64,000 nucleotides of DNA. Origin: Microbacterium sp. 8M (GTDB lineage Bacteria; Actinomycetota; Actinomycetes; Actinomycetales; Microbacteriaceae). The DNA lies in contig NZ_LR733284.1 in NCBI RefSeq assembly GCF_902506375.1, positions 3,100,222-3,164,221 of the forward strand. The letters are read 5' to 3'. A program made the position numbers and the translations under genes. Under the pieces are notes generated by a model. That model worked only from the letters and a program-made list of their open reading frames with translations. It made no database searches and had not been told where the DNA came from. Position 1 is the stretch's first letter. Every line of letters starts with the position of its first letter. Shown here piece by piece: positions 51,730 to 60,084 of the stretch.

Positions 51730-52991
51730 GCGACCCCGCCCCCGTCTCCACCGACACCGCCGCCGGGCTGCTCGCCACCGCGCGCGCCCTGGACGCGGCC
51801 GATCCGCTCCGCGCGCACCTGGACGCGTTCCTGGAGGCGCCTGGGGTGCAGGCGTATCTCGACGGCAATTCGCTGGGCCGGCCGCTGGCGGTGTTGCCGG
51901 AGCGGCTCGCCGCGTTCGTGCGCGAGGACTGGGGCACCCGCCTCATCCGCTCCTGGGACGAGCAGTGGATGGCGCTCCCCGAGCGTCTGGGCGACCGGAT
52001 CGCCGAGGTGACCCTCGGTGCCGCCGCGGGCCAGACGATCGTGGCCGATTCGACGAGCGTGCTGCTGTACAAGCTCATCCGCGCCGGCGCCGCGGCGGCC
52101 GCCGCCGGCGACCCGGCGCGCACCCGGATCGTGATCGAGGAGGGGAACTTCCCGACCGATCGCTTCATCGCCGCGGGTGTCGCGGATGAGCTGGGCATGG
52201 AGCTGGCGTGGGTGCGGCCGGATCCCGTGCGCGGTGTGACGGTGGACGATCTCGCGCCCGAGCTCTCGGACCGCACGGCGCTGGTCGTGCTGAGCCACGT
52301 GGACTACCGCTCCGGCGCGCTGGCGGACATGGCGGCCATCACCGCCCGGGTGCACGACGCCGGCGCGCTGATGCTGTGGGATCTGTGCCACTCGGTCGGA
52401 TCCGTGCCGGTGCAACTCGACGCCTGCGGAGCGGACCTCGCCGTCGGCTGCACGTACAAGTACCTGAACGGCGGACCCGGATCCCCGGCCTTCGCCTATG
52501 TGCGCCACGACCTGCAGCCGCAGATCCGGCAGCCCATCCAGGGCTGGTGGAGCGCCGCGGACATCTTCGCCATGGGGCCGCAGTATGCACCGACCCCGGG
52601 CATCCGGCAGCTGCTCAGCGGCACGCCGCCGGTGACGAGCATGCTCGCCATGCAGGCCATGCTCGACCTGATCGCCGAGGCCGGCATCGATGCGGTCCGG
52701 GCCAAGTCCGTCTCGCTCACCGACTTCGCCGTGCGCGCCGCGGACGAGCTGCTCGCCCCGCTCGGCGTGCGGCTGCTGAGCCCCCGCGACAGCGCCCTGC
52801 GCGGCGGGCACATCACGATCGGTCACCCCGACTTCCAGGCGGTGACGCAGCGCCTGTGGGGCGAGGGCGTGATCCCCGACTTCCGGTTCCCGGACGGGAT
52901 CCGCCTCGGCCTCTCCCCGCTCAGCACCTCGCACGAGGAGACGCTGCGCGGGGTGGTCGCCGTGCGCGACACCCTGGTCGACGGGAGCTGA
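51726..52991 (+). CDS. kynU: Kynureninase
   Basis: A 421-residue fold-type I PLP enzyme cleaving kynurenine to anthranilate and alanine. Visible features: YLDGNSLGRPL near residue 40, SVLLYKLIRAG, the LSHVDYRSG block near 195, the Asp-Cys-His segment LWDLCHSVGSVPV near 218-230 and the PLP lysine in GCTYKYLNGGPGSP near 242. The length is typical. ATGA overlap with the preceding amidohydrolase indicates translational coupling; the operon ends here. Confidence 0.96.
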   Translation: MSDPAPVSTDTAAGLLATARALDAADPLRAHLDAFLEAPGVQAYLDGNSLGRPLAVLPERLAAFVREDWGTRLIRSWDEQWMALPERLGDRIAEVTLGAAAGQTIVADSTSVLLYKLIRAGAAAAAAGDPARTRIVIEEGNFPTDRFIAAGVADELGMELAWVRPDPVRGVTVDDLAPELSDRTALVVLSHVDYRSGALADMAAITARVHDAGALMLWDLCHSVGSVPVQLDACGADLAVGCTYKYLNGGPGSPAFAYVRHDLQPQIRQPIQGWWSAADIFAMGPQYAPTPGIRQLLSGTPPVTSMLAMQAMLDLIAEAGIDAVRAKSVSLTDFAVRAADELLAPLGVRLLSPRDSALRGGHITIGHPDFQAVTQRLWGEGVIPDFRFPDGIRLGLSPLSTSHEETLRGVVAVRDTLVDGS

Positions 52992-53018
52992 ACCCTCCGA
53001 AGCCGGACCGCGCCGGGG

Positions 53019-53642
53019 TCAGACCGCCCCGAGGTCGATCCCGGCGTCCGCGGGCTCGGCGTAGGCGACCTCGCGCCACACGTCGCCGACCCGTTCGAAC
53101 GAGGTGACGCTCGACAGCGCGCAGCGGCGGGAGCGCGGATCGTGCCGCAGCGGCAGCCCGGCGATCGACAGGTGCGCGATCCAGATCGGCGCCTGGTGCG
53201 ACACGAACACCACGTCGCCGCCGTCGGCCTCGTGCCAGGCGTCGTCCATGGCGGCGCGCATGCGGGCCGCGATCGAGGCATACGGCTCGCCCCAGCTCGG
53301 CACCGAGGGGCGGCGCAGGTGCCGCCAGTTCCACGGGTTCATCAGGGCACGGCGCATCCGCGTGCCCTCGAACACGTTCCACGGCTCGATGATCCGCTCC
53401 TCGAGGCGCGGCGCCAGGGCGAACGCCGCGGCGAACGGCTCCGCCGACTCCTGCGTGCGCTCCAGCGGTGAGCAGCGCAGGCCCGACACGGGCCGGCCCA
53501 GCGCGGCGACGTGGTCGGCCGCGGCCTGCGCCATCCGCCGGCCCGCCTCGCTGAGGTGGTAGCCGGGAAGACGCCCGTACAGCACGTGCGCAGGGTTGTC
53601 GACCTCGCCGTGCCGGACGAGGTGCAGTCGGGATGCGGGCAT
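53019..53642 (-). CDS. Histidine phosphatase family protein
   Basis: A 207-residue member of the phosphoglycerate mutase-like superfamily. The phosphoacceptor motif LVRHGEVDN is at residues ~8-16, followed by the SEAGRRMA and SPLERTQESAE segments (second catalytic Arg near residue 60) and the distal His in VFVSHQAPIW near 153. The substrate is unknown. In related genomes such a gene often sits upstream of the cytochrome c maturation genes, but here it is elsewhere. Convergent with kynU. Confidence 0.88.
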   Translation of the reverse strand: MPASRLHLVRHGEVDNPAHVLYGRLPGYHLSEAGRRMAQAAADHVAALGRPVSGLRCSPLERTQESAEPFAAAFALAPRLEERIIEPWNVFEGTRMRRALMNPWNWRHLRRPSVPSWGEPYASIAARMRAAMDDAWHEADGGDVVFVSHQAPIWIAHLSIAGLPLRHDPRSRRCALSSVTSFERVGDVWREVAYAEPADAGIDLGAV

Positions 53643-53663
53643 CAGCTCAGTGCGGCCGCCCGA

Positions 53664-54059
53664 TCAGGCGCGACGGTACTGCGCGGATCCGAATCCGATG
53701 ATGAAGTACCCGATGAACGAGAACAGCCAGAGCAGGAAGAACGAGAACACGCCGCCCTTGCCGAAGTTCTTGCCGACCTTCACCGCCACGACGATCGAGA
53801 AGATGATGTTCACGATCGGGATCAGGTAGAGCAGCGAGAACCAGCCGCTCATCCCGGCGACCTTGACGAGGAACACGAGGTTCACGATCGGGATGATCGC
53901 CAGGAACCCCGGGTAGCCGGCCTTGGTGAAGACCTTCCACAGGGCGATCGCGAGGAGGATGTAGAAGATCAGCGCCCAGACGCTGGTGGTGCCGGAGAAG
54001 ATCGCCGCGTAGACGTTGCCTGCGGCGTCGGTCGGGTCGTCGGTCGGAACGAGGTGCAT
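53664..54059 (-). CDS. DUF5684-type small membrane protein
   Basis: A 131-residue protein with four membrane helices and the motifs ALWKVFTKAGYPGFLAIIP and NLVFLVKVAG, typical of DUF5684 (annotated in some genomes as signal-peptidase-I-associated). Function is unknown. GGAGGG lies before the ATG at 54059. Divergent from aspS. Confidence 0.82.
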   Translation of the reverse strand: MHLVPTDDPTDAAGNVYAAIFSGTTSVWALIFYILLAIALWKVFTKAGYPGFLAIIPIVNLVFLVKVAGMSGWFSLLYLIPIVNIIFSIVVAVKVGKNFGKGGVFSFFLLWLFSFIGYFIIGFGSAQYRRA

Positions 54060-54153
54060 GGTCTGGCCCTCCGAAGTGAGTGGATGGTGCTGCTGCGGCG
54101 AGTCTAGTGATCCGCCCGGGCCCGCTCCCTCCGGGGCACACGGCGCGTCCCCG

Positions 54154-54159
54154 TAGAAT
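54154..54159 (+). promoter_or_regulatory. -10 box of aspS
   Basis: TAGAAT, 38 bases before the GTG start. No clear -35 is seen. GGAAG at 54184-54188 serves as ribosome binding site, so this gene, unlike many here, has a leader. Confidence 0.5.
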
Positions 54160-54197
54160 GGCCGGTATCCCTTTTCCCTCCTTGGAAGGCGTAATCC

Positions 54198-55997
54198 GTG
54201 CTTCGCACCCACACGGCAGGCTCCCTGCGAGCCGAGCACATCGGTCAGACCGTCACCCTCGCGGGGTGGGTCGATCGCCGTCGTGATCACGGAGGAGTCG
54301 CCTTCATCGATCTGCGGGACGCCAGCGGCATCGCCCAGGTGGTCATCCGCGACGAGGAGATCGCGCACCCGCTGCGCAGCGAGTTCGTGCTGCAGGTGAC
54401 CGGCGAGGTGTCCCGCCGTCCCGCCGGCAACGAGAACCCGAACCTGCCCTCCGGCGAGATCGAGATCGTCGCGCAGGACGTGGTCGTGCTCAACGAGTCG
54501 GCACCGCTGCCGTTCCAGGTGTCGTCGGGCCTCGCCGAGACCGACCCGGTGGGCGAGGACGTGCGGTTCAAGCACCGCTACCTCGACCTGCGCCGCCCGG
54601 CCGCCATCGCGCCGCTGCAGCTGCGCTCCCAGGTCTACAAGGCGCTGCGCGACGTGCTGCACGAGCGCGGTTTCACCGAGGTCGAGACGCCGACCCTGAC
54701 CCGTTCCACGCCCGAGGGCGCTCGCGACTTCGTCGTGCCCGCGCGCCTGCATCCGGGCAGCTGGTACGCCCTGCCGCAGAGCCCGCAGCTGTTCAAGCAG
54801 CTGCTCATGGTGGGCGGCGTGGAGAAGTACTTCCAGATCGCGCGCTGCTACCGCGACGAGGACTTCCGGGCCGACCGTCAGCCGGAGTTCACCCAGCTCG
54901 ACATCGAGATGGCCTTCGTCGACCAGGAGGACGTCATCGAGATGATGGAGGCCGTCATCCGCGCGATGTGGGCCACGATCGGCGTCGAGGTGCAGACCCC
55001 CCTGCCGCGCATCACCTACGCGGAGGCGATGGCGAAGTACGGATCCGACAAGCCGGACCTGCGCTTCGGCCTCGAGCTCGTCGAGGCGACCGAGTACTTC
55101 TCCGAGACGACGTTCCGCGTGTTCCAGGCCGACTACGTGGGCGCGGTCGTCATGCCCGGCGGCGCCTCGCAGCCGCGCAAGGCTCTCGACGCCTGGCAGG
55201 ACTGGGCCAAGCAGCGCGGCGCCCGCGGGCTCGCCTACGTCCTCTTCAACGAGGACGGCACCCTCGGCGGCCCCGTCGCGAAGAACCTGTCCGAGACCGA
55301 GCAGGCGGGCCTCGCCGCCCTCGTGGGCGCGAAGCCCGGCGACTGCGCGTTCTTCGCCGCCGGTTCCGCCAAGGAGTCCCGCGCGCTGCTCGGGGCCGCC
55401 CGCGTCGAGATCGGCCGCCGCCTGGGCCTCCTCGACCCCGACGTGTTCGCCTTCACCTGGGTCGTCGACGCGCCCATGTTCGAGCCCGCCGCCGACGCGG
55501 TCGCCTCGGGCGATGTGGCCGTCGGCGCGGGCGCCTGGACCGCCGTGCACCACGCGTTCACCGGCCCGAAGCCCGAGTTCGAGGACACCTTCGACACCGA
55601 CCCCGGATCCGCCCTCGCCTACGCGTACGACATCGTCTGCAACGGCTCCGAGCTCGGCGGCGGATCCATCCGCATCCACCGGGAGGACGTGCAGAAGCGC
55701 GTCTTCGAGGTCATGGGCATCTCCGACGAGGTCGCTCAGGAGCAGTTCGGCTTCCTGCTGGACGCCTTCAAGTTCGGCGCCCCGCCGCACGGCGGGATCG
55801 CGCTGGGCATGGACCGGGTCCTGCAGCACCTGTCGAAGACGGAGTCGATCCGCGAGGTCATCGCGTTCCCGAAGACCGGCAACGGCTTCGACCCGCTCAC
55901 GGCCGCGCCCGCCCCGATCACCCCGGAGCAGCGCAAGGAGGCCGGCGTCGACGTCGTCGCAGAGCCCGACGAGGCGCTCGAGACGGTCGAGGCCTGA
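54198..55997 (+). CDS. aspS: Aspartate--tRNA ligase
   Basis: A 599-residue class II synthetase that charges tRNA(Asp) in the cytoplasm. It has an N-terminal OB-fold anticodon domain (residues ~5-105, [23 protein letters not shown] in two segments), catalytic motif 1 near 145, motif 2 [15 protein letters not shown] near 222, a GAD insertion domain (~290-430) and motif 3 [11 protein letters not shown] near 535. This is the bacterial long form. It may be non-discriminating (also charging tRNA(Asn)), which depends on whether a separate asnS exists and cannot be seen here. Confidence 0.97.
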   Translation: MLRTHTAGSLRAEHIGQTVTLAGWVDRRRDHGGVAFIDLRDASGIAQVVIRDEEIAHPLRSEFVLQVTGEVSRRPAGNENPNLPSGEIEIVAQDVVVLNESAPLPFQVSSGLAETDPVGEDVRFKHRYLDLRRPAAIAPLQLRSQVYKALRDVLHERGFTEVETPTLTRSTPEGARDFVVPARLHPGSWYALPQSPQLFKQLLMVGGVEKYFQIARCYRDEDFRADRQPEFTQLDIEMAFVDQEDVIEMMEAVIRAMWATIGVEVQTPLPRITYAEAMAKYGSDKPDLRFGLELVEATEYFSETTFRVFQADYVGAVVMPGGASQPRKALDAWQDWAKQRGARGLAYVLFNEDGTLGGPVAKNLSETEQAGLAALVGAKPGDCAFFAAGSAKESRALLGAARVEIGRRLGLLDPDVFAFTWVVDAPMFEPAADAVASGDVAVGAGAWTAVHHAFTGPKPEFEDTFDTDPGSALAYAYDIVCNGSELGGGSIRIHREDVQKRVFEVMGISDEVAQEQFGFLLDAFKFGAPPHGGIALGMDRVLQHLSKTESIREVIAFPKTGNGFDPLTAAPAPITPEQRKEAGVDVVAEPDEALETVEA

Positions 55998-56004
55998 GCC
56001 GAGC

Positions 56005-56523
56005 ATGCTGACAGAGCTCACCCTTCCCGTTCCGCTGGACACCCGGATCGGGAGGGTGATGCTCCGTCGCGCCCGCCCGGACGACACCGCAGCCATCGTC
56101 TCGCTGCTCGCCGACGACGAGATCAGCGCCGCCCGCGGCGACACGGCCTCCGATGACGACCTGCCCGCCTATGCGGCGGGTCTGGAGTCGGTGCTCGCCG
56201 ACGGCTCCAACGATCTGCTCGTCGCCGAGCACGACGGCGCGGTCGTCGCCACCTTCCAGCTCACCCGCATCCCCGGCATGTCCCGTCAGGGCTCCACCCG
56301 GCTGCTCGTCGAGGCCGTGCGGGTGAGCTCGCGGCTGCGCTCGAGCGGCGTCGGATCCGCGCTGATGCGCTGGGTCATGGACGTGGCGACCGCCGAGCTC
56401 GGCAGTCCGCTCGTGCAGCTCACCTCCGACGCGAAGCGGGTCGACGCGCACCGGTTCTACGAGCGGCTCGGCTTCGCCGGATCCCATCTCGGCTTCAAGT
56501 ATCGCGCGCCCGTCGGCGGCTGA
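56005..56523 (+). CDS. GNAT family N-acetyltransferase
   Basis: A 172-residue acetyltransferase. The acetyl-CoA loop is RLRSSGVGSALMRWV near residue 110 (R-x-x-G-x-G/A), followed by LTSDAKRVDAHRFYERLGF near 135-152, the usual GNAT end. The substrate is unknown. It starts seven bases after aspS and is probably co-transcribed with it. Confidence 0.88.
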   Translation: MLTELTLPVPLDTRIGRVMLRRARPDDTAAIVSLLADDEISAARGDTASDDDLPAYAAGLESVLADGSNDLLVAEHDGAVVATFQLTRIPGMSRQGSTRLLVEAVRVSSRLRSSGVGSALMRWVMDVATAELGSPLVQLTSDAKRVDAHRFYERLGFAGSHLGFKYRAPVGG

Positions 56524-56536
56524 GCGCCCCGTAGTC

Positions 56537-56581
56537 GGTTCCTGAGCGAGCGAAGCGAGACGAAGGACGCTCAGGGACCGG
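56537..56581. terminator. REP-like hairpin terminator after the GNAT gene
   Basis: 56537-56548 pairs with 56568-56579 at 11 of 12 positions. It is the intergenic member of the GGTCCCTGAGCG family found inside resB and lhr, here between convergent genes where a terminator is expected. Confidence 0.7.
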
Positions 56582-56607
56582 TTCGTGATCGTCGGTTCGA
56601 CGAACGG

Positions 56608-57060
56608 TCAGGCCTCGTCCGGATCCGAGAGGTCCTCGATCGCGACCGGGGTGCGGCCGGCGAACATCACGCCGATGCCGTACTCGTCGCCGATCTGCAG
56701 GCCGGTCTCCGCGAAGCGCATCATCCAGGTGCCGTCCTGCCAGACGACCGCCTCAGGTGCCCCGAACGGCGGCTCCTCGGCCGCCAGCAGTGCGCGATCG
56801 TCGTCGGACAGACCGGGATCCTGCAGCTCCTGCACGAGGAAGCGGATCGCGGCGTCGCTGAGCGCCGCGAACTCGGCCACGACGCCCTGAGCAGTCTCGC
56901 GTGCTTCGTCGCTCGGCGGCTCCGCGGGCTCGGCGACGATGCTCACCGTCCATCCGCCGTCGCCTCCCGCGACGCCCGCCGTCCAGCAGGCGACATCTTC
57001 TGGCGCGTCGATGCGGATGAGGGTGGCGCCGTCGAGGTCGATCGCGTCGGGAAGATCCAT
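56608..57060 (-). CDS. Hypothetical acidic protein
   Basis: A 150-residue, very acidic soluble protein of unknown function. It has no signal peptide. The middle is helical (ALSDAAIRFLVQELQDPGL) and the C-terminal half holds AVVWQDGTWMMRFAETGL, which looks like a small alpha-beta domain. GGAG lies just before the ATG at 57060; an in-frame ATG at 57072 is possible. Convergent with the GNAT gene. Confidence 0.65.
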   Translation of the reverse strand: MDLPDAIDLDGATLIRIDAPEDVACWTAGVAGGDGGWTVSIVAEPAEPPSDEARETAQGVVAEFAALSDAAIRFLVQELQDPGLSDDDRALLAAEEPPFGAPEAVVWQDGTWMMRFAETGLQIGDEYGIGVMFAGRTPVAIEDLSDPDEA

Positions 57061-57181
57061 GCTCCGATCCAACCACCCCGACCCGCGACCGCGGCCATGG
57101 ACACCGGATCGCGCGAAGGATCCCCGGCGTTCATCGCTCGTTCACCCGTCTCCGTCACACCGGTAACCCGCCCGCCGTACA

Positions 57182-57227
57182 TTCCTCTCGACCCGACCCC
57201 GGCGCCCGCGCCGGACACCGAGAGGAA
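57182..57227 (+). promoter_or_regulatory. 5' hairpin covering the ribosome binding site of the ABC importer operon
   Basis: TTCCTCTCG (57182-57190) pairs with CGAGAGGAA (57219-57227), and an inner CCGGCGC-CC-GCGCCGG (57199-57214) gives a second perfect stem. The 3' arm contains the GAGAGGA ribosome binding site of the ATG at 57231. A -10-like TACATT at 57178-57183 overlaps the left arm, so whether the whole stem is transcribed depends on the true start. Confidence 0.5.
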
Positions 57228-57230
57228 ACC

Positions 57231-58376
57231 ATGCTCATCAGCAACCGTCGCGCCCGCATCGGCGCCGGCATCGCGCTGGCCGCCAGCGCCGCGCTCCTGC
57301 TCTCCGCCTGCTCCGGATCCGCTTCGGCCGACCCGAGCGGCACCGCCGGTACCGGCGCGAAGGCGTCCACCGCGACCTCCCTCAAGGACTTCGGCACCCT
57401 TGCCGACCTTCAGAAGGCCGCCGAGGCCGAGGGCAAGCTCAACGTGATCGCCCTCCCGCACGACTGGGCCAACTACGGCGAGATCATCGACGCCTTCAAG
57501 AAGAAGTATCCGAAGATCGCGATCAACGAGGCCTCCCCCGACGCGTCCAGCGCCGAGGAGATCCAGGCCGCCAAGACGAACGACGGCCTCGACACCGCTC
57601 CCGACGTCTTCGACCTCGGCCTGACCGTGACGCTGCAGAACACCGACAAGTTCGCGGCCTACAAGGTGGAGAAGTGGGACGAGATCCCCGAGAATCTCAA
57701 GGACAAGACGGGCCTGTTCACCGGCGACTACGGCGGGTTCATGTCGATCGGCTACGACTCCTCCAAGTTCCCGGAGCCCAAGAAGCTCGACGACCTGAAG
57801 AAGTCCGAGTACAAGGGCGCCGTCGCCCTCAACGGCGACCCCACCCAGGCCGGTGCGGCCTTCGCCGCGGTCGGCCTCGCCACCGTGCAGTCGGGCGGCA
57901 AGCTCGACGACTACCAGAAGGGCATCGACTTCTTCTCCGACCTGCAGAAGGCCGGGAACCTGCTCAAGGTCGACGTCACGACCGCGACCGTCGCGAGCGG
58001 GGAGACCCCGGTCGTCTTCGACTGGGACTACCTGAACGCCGCCCACGTCAAGGACAACAAGAACTGGAAGACGGTCGTGCTGCCGGGCACCGGCTACGCC
58101 GGGTACTACAACCAGGCGATCAACAAGTCCGCTCCGCACCCGGCGGCCGCGCGACTGTGGCAGGAGTTCCTCTACAGCGACGAGGGCCAGAACCTGTGGC
58201 TCAAGGGCGGCGCCCGCCCCGCGCGCATGGACGCCATGACCAAGGCCGGCACGATCGACAAGACGCTCGCCGCCGCCCTCCCCGCGGCTCCCAAGGAGAC
58301 CGTCGTGCCGACCGAGGCGCAGAGCACCGCGGCCGGCAAGCTGCTCGGCGAGAAGTGGGCCGCGGCGGTCCAGTGA
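57231..58376 (+). CDS. ABC importer substrate-binding lipoprotein (PotD/AfuA-like)
   Basis: A 381-residue lipoprotein (lipobox LLLSAC, near residue 27) with a type 2 periplasmic-binding fold. Typical elements are EGKLNVIALPHDWANYGEIIDAF split near residue 70, a hinge SIGYDSSKF near 170, and the ends-of-cleft segment ALNGDPTQAGAAFAAVG near 200. The group includes polyamine, iron(III) and 2-aminoethylphosphonate binders; I cannot choose among them from sequence. GAGAGGA precedes the ATG. First gene of a four-gene operon. Confidence 0.86.
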   Translation: MLISNRRARIGAGIALAASAALLLSACSGSASADPSGTAGTGAKASTATSLKDFGTLADLQKAAEAEGKLNVIALPHDWANYGEIIDAFKKKYPKIAINEASPDASSAEEIQAAKTNDGLDTAPDVFDLGLTVTLQNTDKFAAYKVEKWDEIPENLKDKTGLFTGDYGGFMSIGYDSSKFPEPKKLDDLKKSEYKGAVALNGDPTQAGAAFAAVGLATVQSGGKLDDYQKGIDFFSDLQKAGNLLKVDVTTATVASGETPVVFDWDYLNAAHVKDNKNWKTVVLPGTGYAGYYNQAINKSAPHPAAARLWQEFLYSDEGQNLWLKGGARPARMDAMTKAGTIDKTLAAALPAAPKETVVPTEAQSTAAGKLLGEKWAAAVQ

Positions 58377-59290
58377 CCTCCACCGCCGCTGCGGCGCCCG
58401 CCGCCACCCGTGCCGGGTCGGAGCCTCGCGCTTCGGCCCGGCGCGGCTCGTCCATCCTCGCGGCGCTCGGCCTGGTGCCGTTCGCCGCCTACCTGCTGCT
58501 GTTCCTCGCGCTGCCGACGCTGCTCGCCGTGGCGACCGGGTTCTTCACCCGTGACGGCGCGTTCACCTGGAGCAATCTCTCCGCGCTCGCGGATCCGACC
58601 ATCCTGCTCACGTTCACGAACTCGGCGGGGCTTTCGCTGCTCACCGCCGCGATCGGCGCCGTCGTCGGCGCCCTCGTCTGCTACGCCCTCCTCGGCCTGA
58701 ACCCGGCCGGCGCCGTGCGCACGGTCGTGGATGCCGCCTCCGGCGTGCTCGCCCAGACCGGCGGGGTGATGCTCGCCTTCATGTTCATCGCCTCGATCGG
58801 GCTGCAGGGCGTTATCACGCAGCTGCTCAAGGACGCGGGGATCTCCCTCTACGCCGACGGCCCGTGGATCTACGAGCTGCCCGGCCTGATCCTGCCCTAC
58901 CTGTACTTCCAGATCCCGCTCATGGTCATCACGTTCATGCCTGCGCTGTCGGCGCTGAAGCCGCAGTGGGCCGAGGCCAACCTCACGCTCGGCGGCACGC
59001 GCGCCAGCTTCTGGCTGCGGATCGGGATCCCCGTGCTCGCCCCCGCCTTCCTCGCCAGCTTCCTGCTGCTGTTCGCGAACGCGTTCTCGTCCTACGCGAC
59101 GGCCGCGGCGCTCGCGAGCCAGGGGGCGCAGATCGTGCCGCTGCAGATCCGGGCCGCCCTCACCAGCGAGACCGTGCTGGGACGGGAGAACCTCGCCGGC
59201 GCTCTCGCGCTCGGCATGATCGTCATCGTCGGGATCGTGATGTGGCTGTACTCGCTGGTCCAGCGCCGGGCTTCGAGGTGGCAGTCATGA
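58373..59290 (+). CDS. ABC importer permease 1 (PotB-like)
   Basis: A 305-residue permease with six membrane helices and a ~25-residue Ala-rich cytoplasmic start. The EAA loop reads WAEANLTLGGTRASFWLRIGIP near residue 205. The GTG start overlaps the stop of the binding-protein gene by 4 bases (GTGA), coupling their translation. Confidence 0.88.
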   Translation: MTSTAAAAPAATRAGSEPRASARRGSSILAALGLVPFAAYLLLFLALPTLLAVATGFFTRDGAFTWSNLSALADPTILLTFTNSAGLSLLTAAIGAVVGALVCYALLGLNPAGAVRTVVDAASGVLAQTGGVMLAFMFIASIGLQGVITQLLKDAGISLYADGPWIYELPGLILPYLYFQIPLMVITFMPALSALKPQWAEANLTLGGTRASFWLRIGIPVLAPAFLASFLLLFANAFSSYATAAALASQGAQIVPLQIRAALTSETVLGRENLAGALALGMIVIVGIVMWLYSLVQRRASRWQS

Positions 59291-60084
59291 ACCGCCTCGG
59301 CGCCTCCGCCCTCACCCGCTGGATCATCGGGATCGTCGTCGGCCTGTTCTTCCTGATCCCGCTGATCGCGACCCTGCTCTACACGTTCCGCGCCCAGGAC
59401 GGATCCTTCACCGTGAAGCACTGGGCCGCGCTCGGCGACCCCGCGCAGGCCTCGGTCTACCAGCCGATCTGGACGGGGCTGGGCAACTCGCTGATCCTCG
59501 CCGTGGTCACGGTGCTCATCGTGCTGCTCCTGTTCGCGCCGACGATGATCCTGGTGAACCTGCGCTTCCCGCGGCTGCGGCCGGTGTTCGAGTTCGCGGT
59601 GCTGCTGCCGATCTCGATCCCCGCGATCGTGCTCGTCGTGGGCCTCACCCCGATCTACCTGCAGATCGGGCGCGCGCTCGGCACCGGCGCCTGGACGCTC
59701 GCGTTCGCCTACGGCATCACCGTGCTGCCGTTCGCCTACCGCTCCATCCAGGCGTCGATCGACGCGGTGGACATGACCACGCTCGCCGAGGCCGCGCGCT
59801 CGCTCGGCGCCGGCTGGATCACCGTCGTGCTGCGCGTGCTGGCGCCGAACCTGCGCCAGGGCCTGCTGGCGGCATCGCTGCTGTCGATCGCGGTCGTGCT
59901 GGGCGAGTACACGATCGCCTCCCTGCTGAACCGCGAGGTGCTGCAGACCGCTCTCGTGGTCGTGCAGAAACAGGACGGCTGGGCCCCGGCGATGTTCGCG
60001 CTGATGGCCCTCGCGTTCAGCTTCCTCCTGCTCCTCATCATCGGACGCGCCGCCGGCGGCCGCTCCGGAAAGGCCGGCTCATGA
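59287..60084 (+). CDS. ABC importer permease 2 (PotC-like)
   Basis: A 265-residue permease with six membrane helices. The EAA loop is LAEAARSLGAGWITVVLRVLAP near residue 162. ATGA overlap with permease 1. Together the two permeases form the heterodimeric channel. Confidence 0.9.
   Translation: MNRLGASALTRWIIGIVVGLFFLIPLIATLLYTFRAQDGSFTVKHWAALGDPAQASVYQPIWTGLGNSLILAVVTVLIVLLLFAPTMILVNLRFPRLRPVFEFAVLLPISIPAIVLVVGLTPIYLQIGRALGTGAWTLAFAYGITVLPFAYRSIQASIDAVDMTTLAEAARSLGAGWITVVLRVLAPNLRQGLLAASLLSIAVVLGEYTIASLLNREVLQTALVVVQKQDGWAPAMFALMALAFSFLLLLIIGRAAGGRSGKAGS

Noticed and set aside
53019-53642. Histidine phosphatase as part of the cytochrome c maturation operon
   Set aside because: It lies 45 kb from tlpA-ccdA-resB-ccsB in this window and is convergent with kynU, so no functional link can be claimed.
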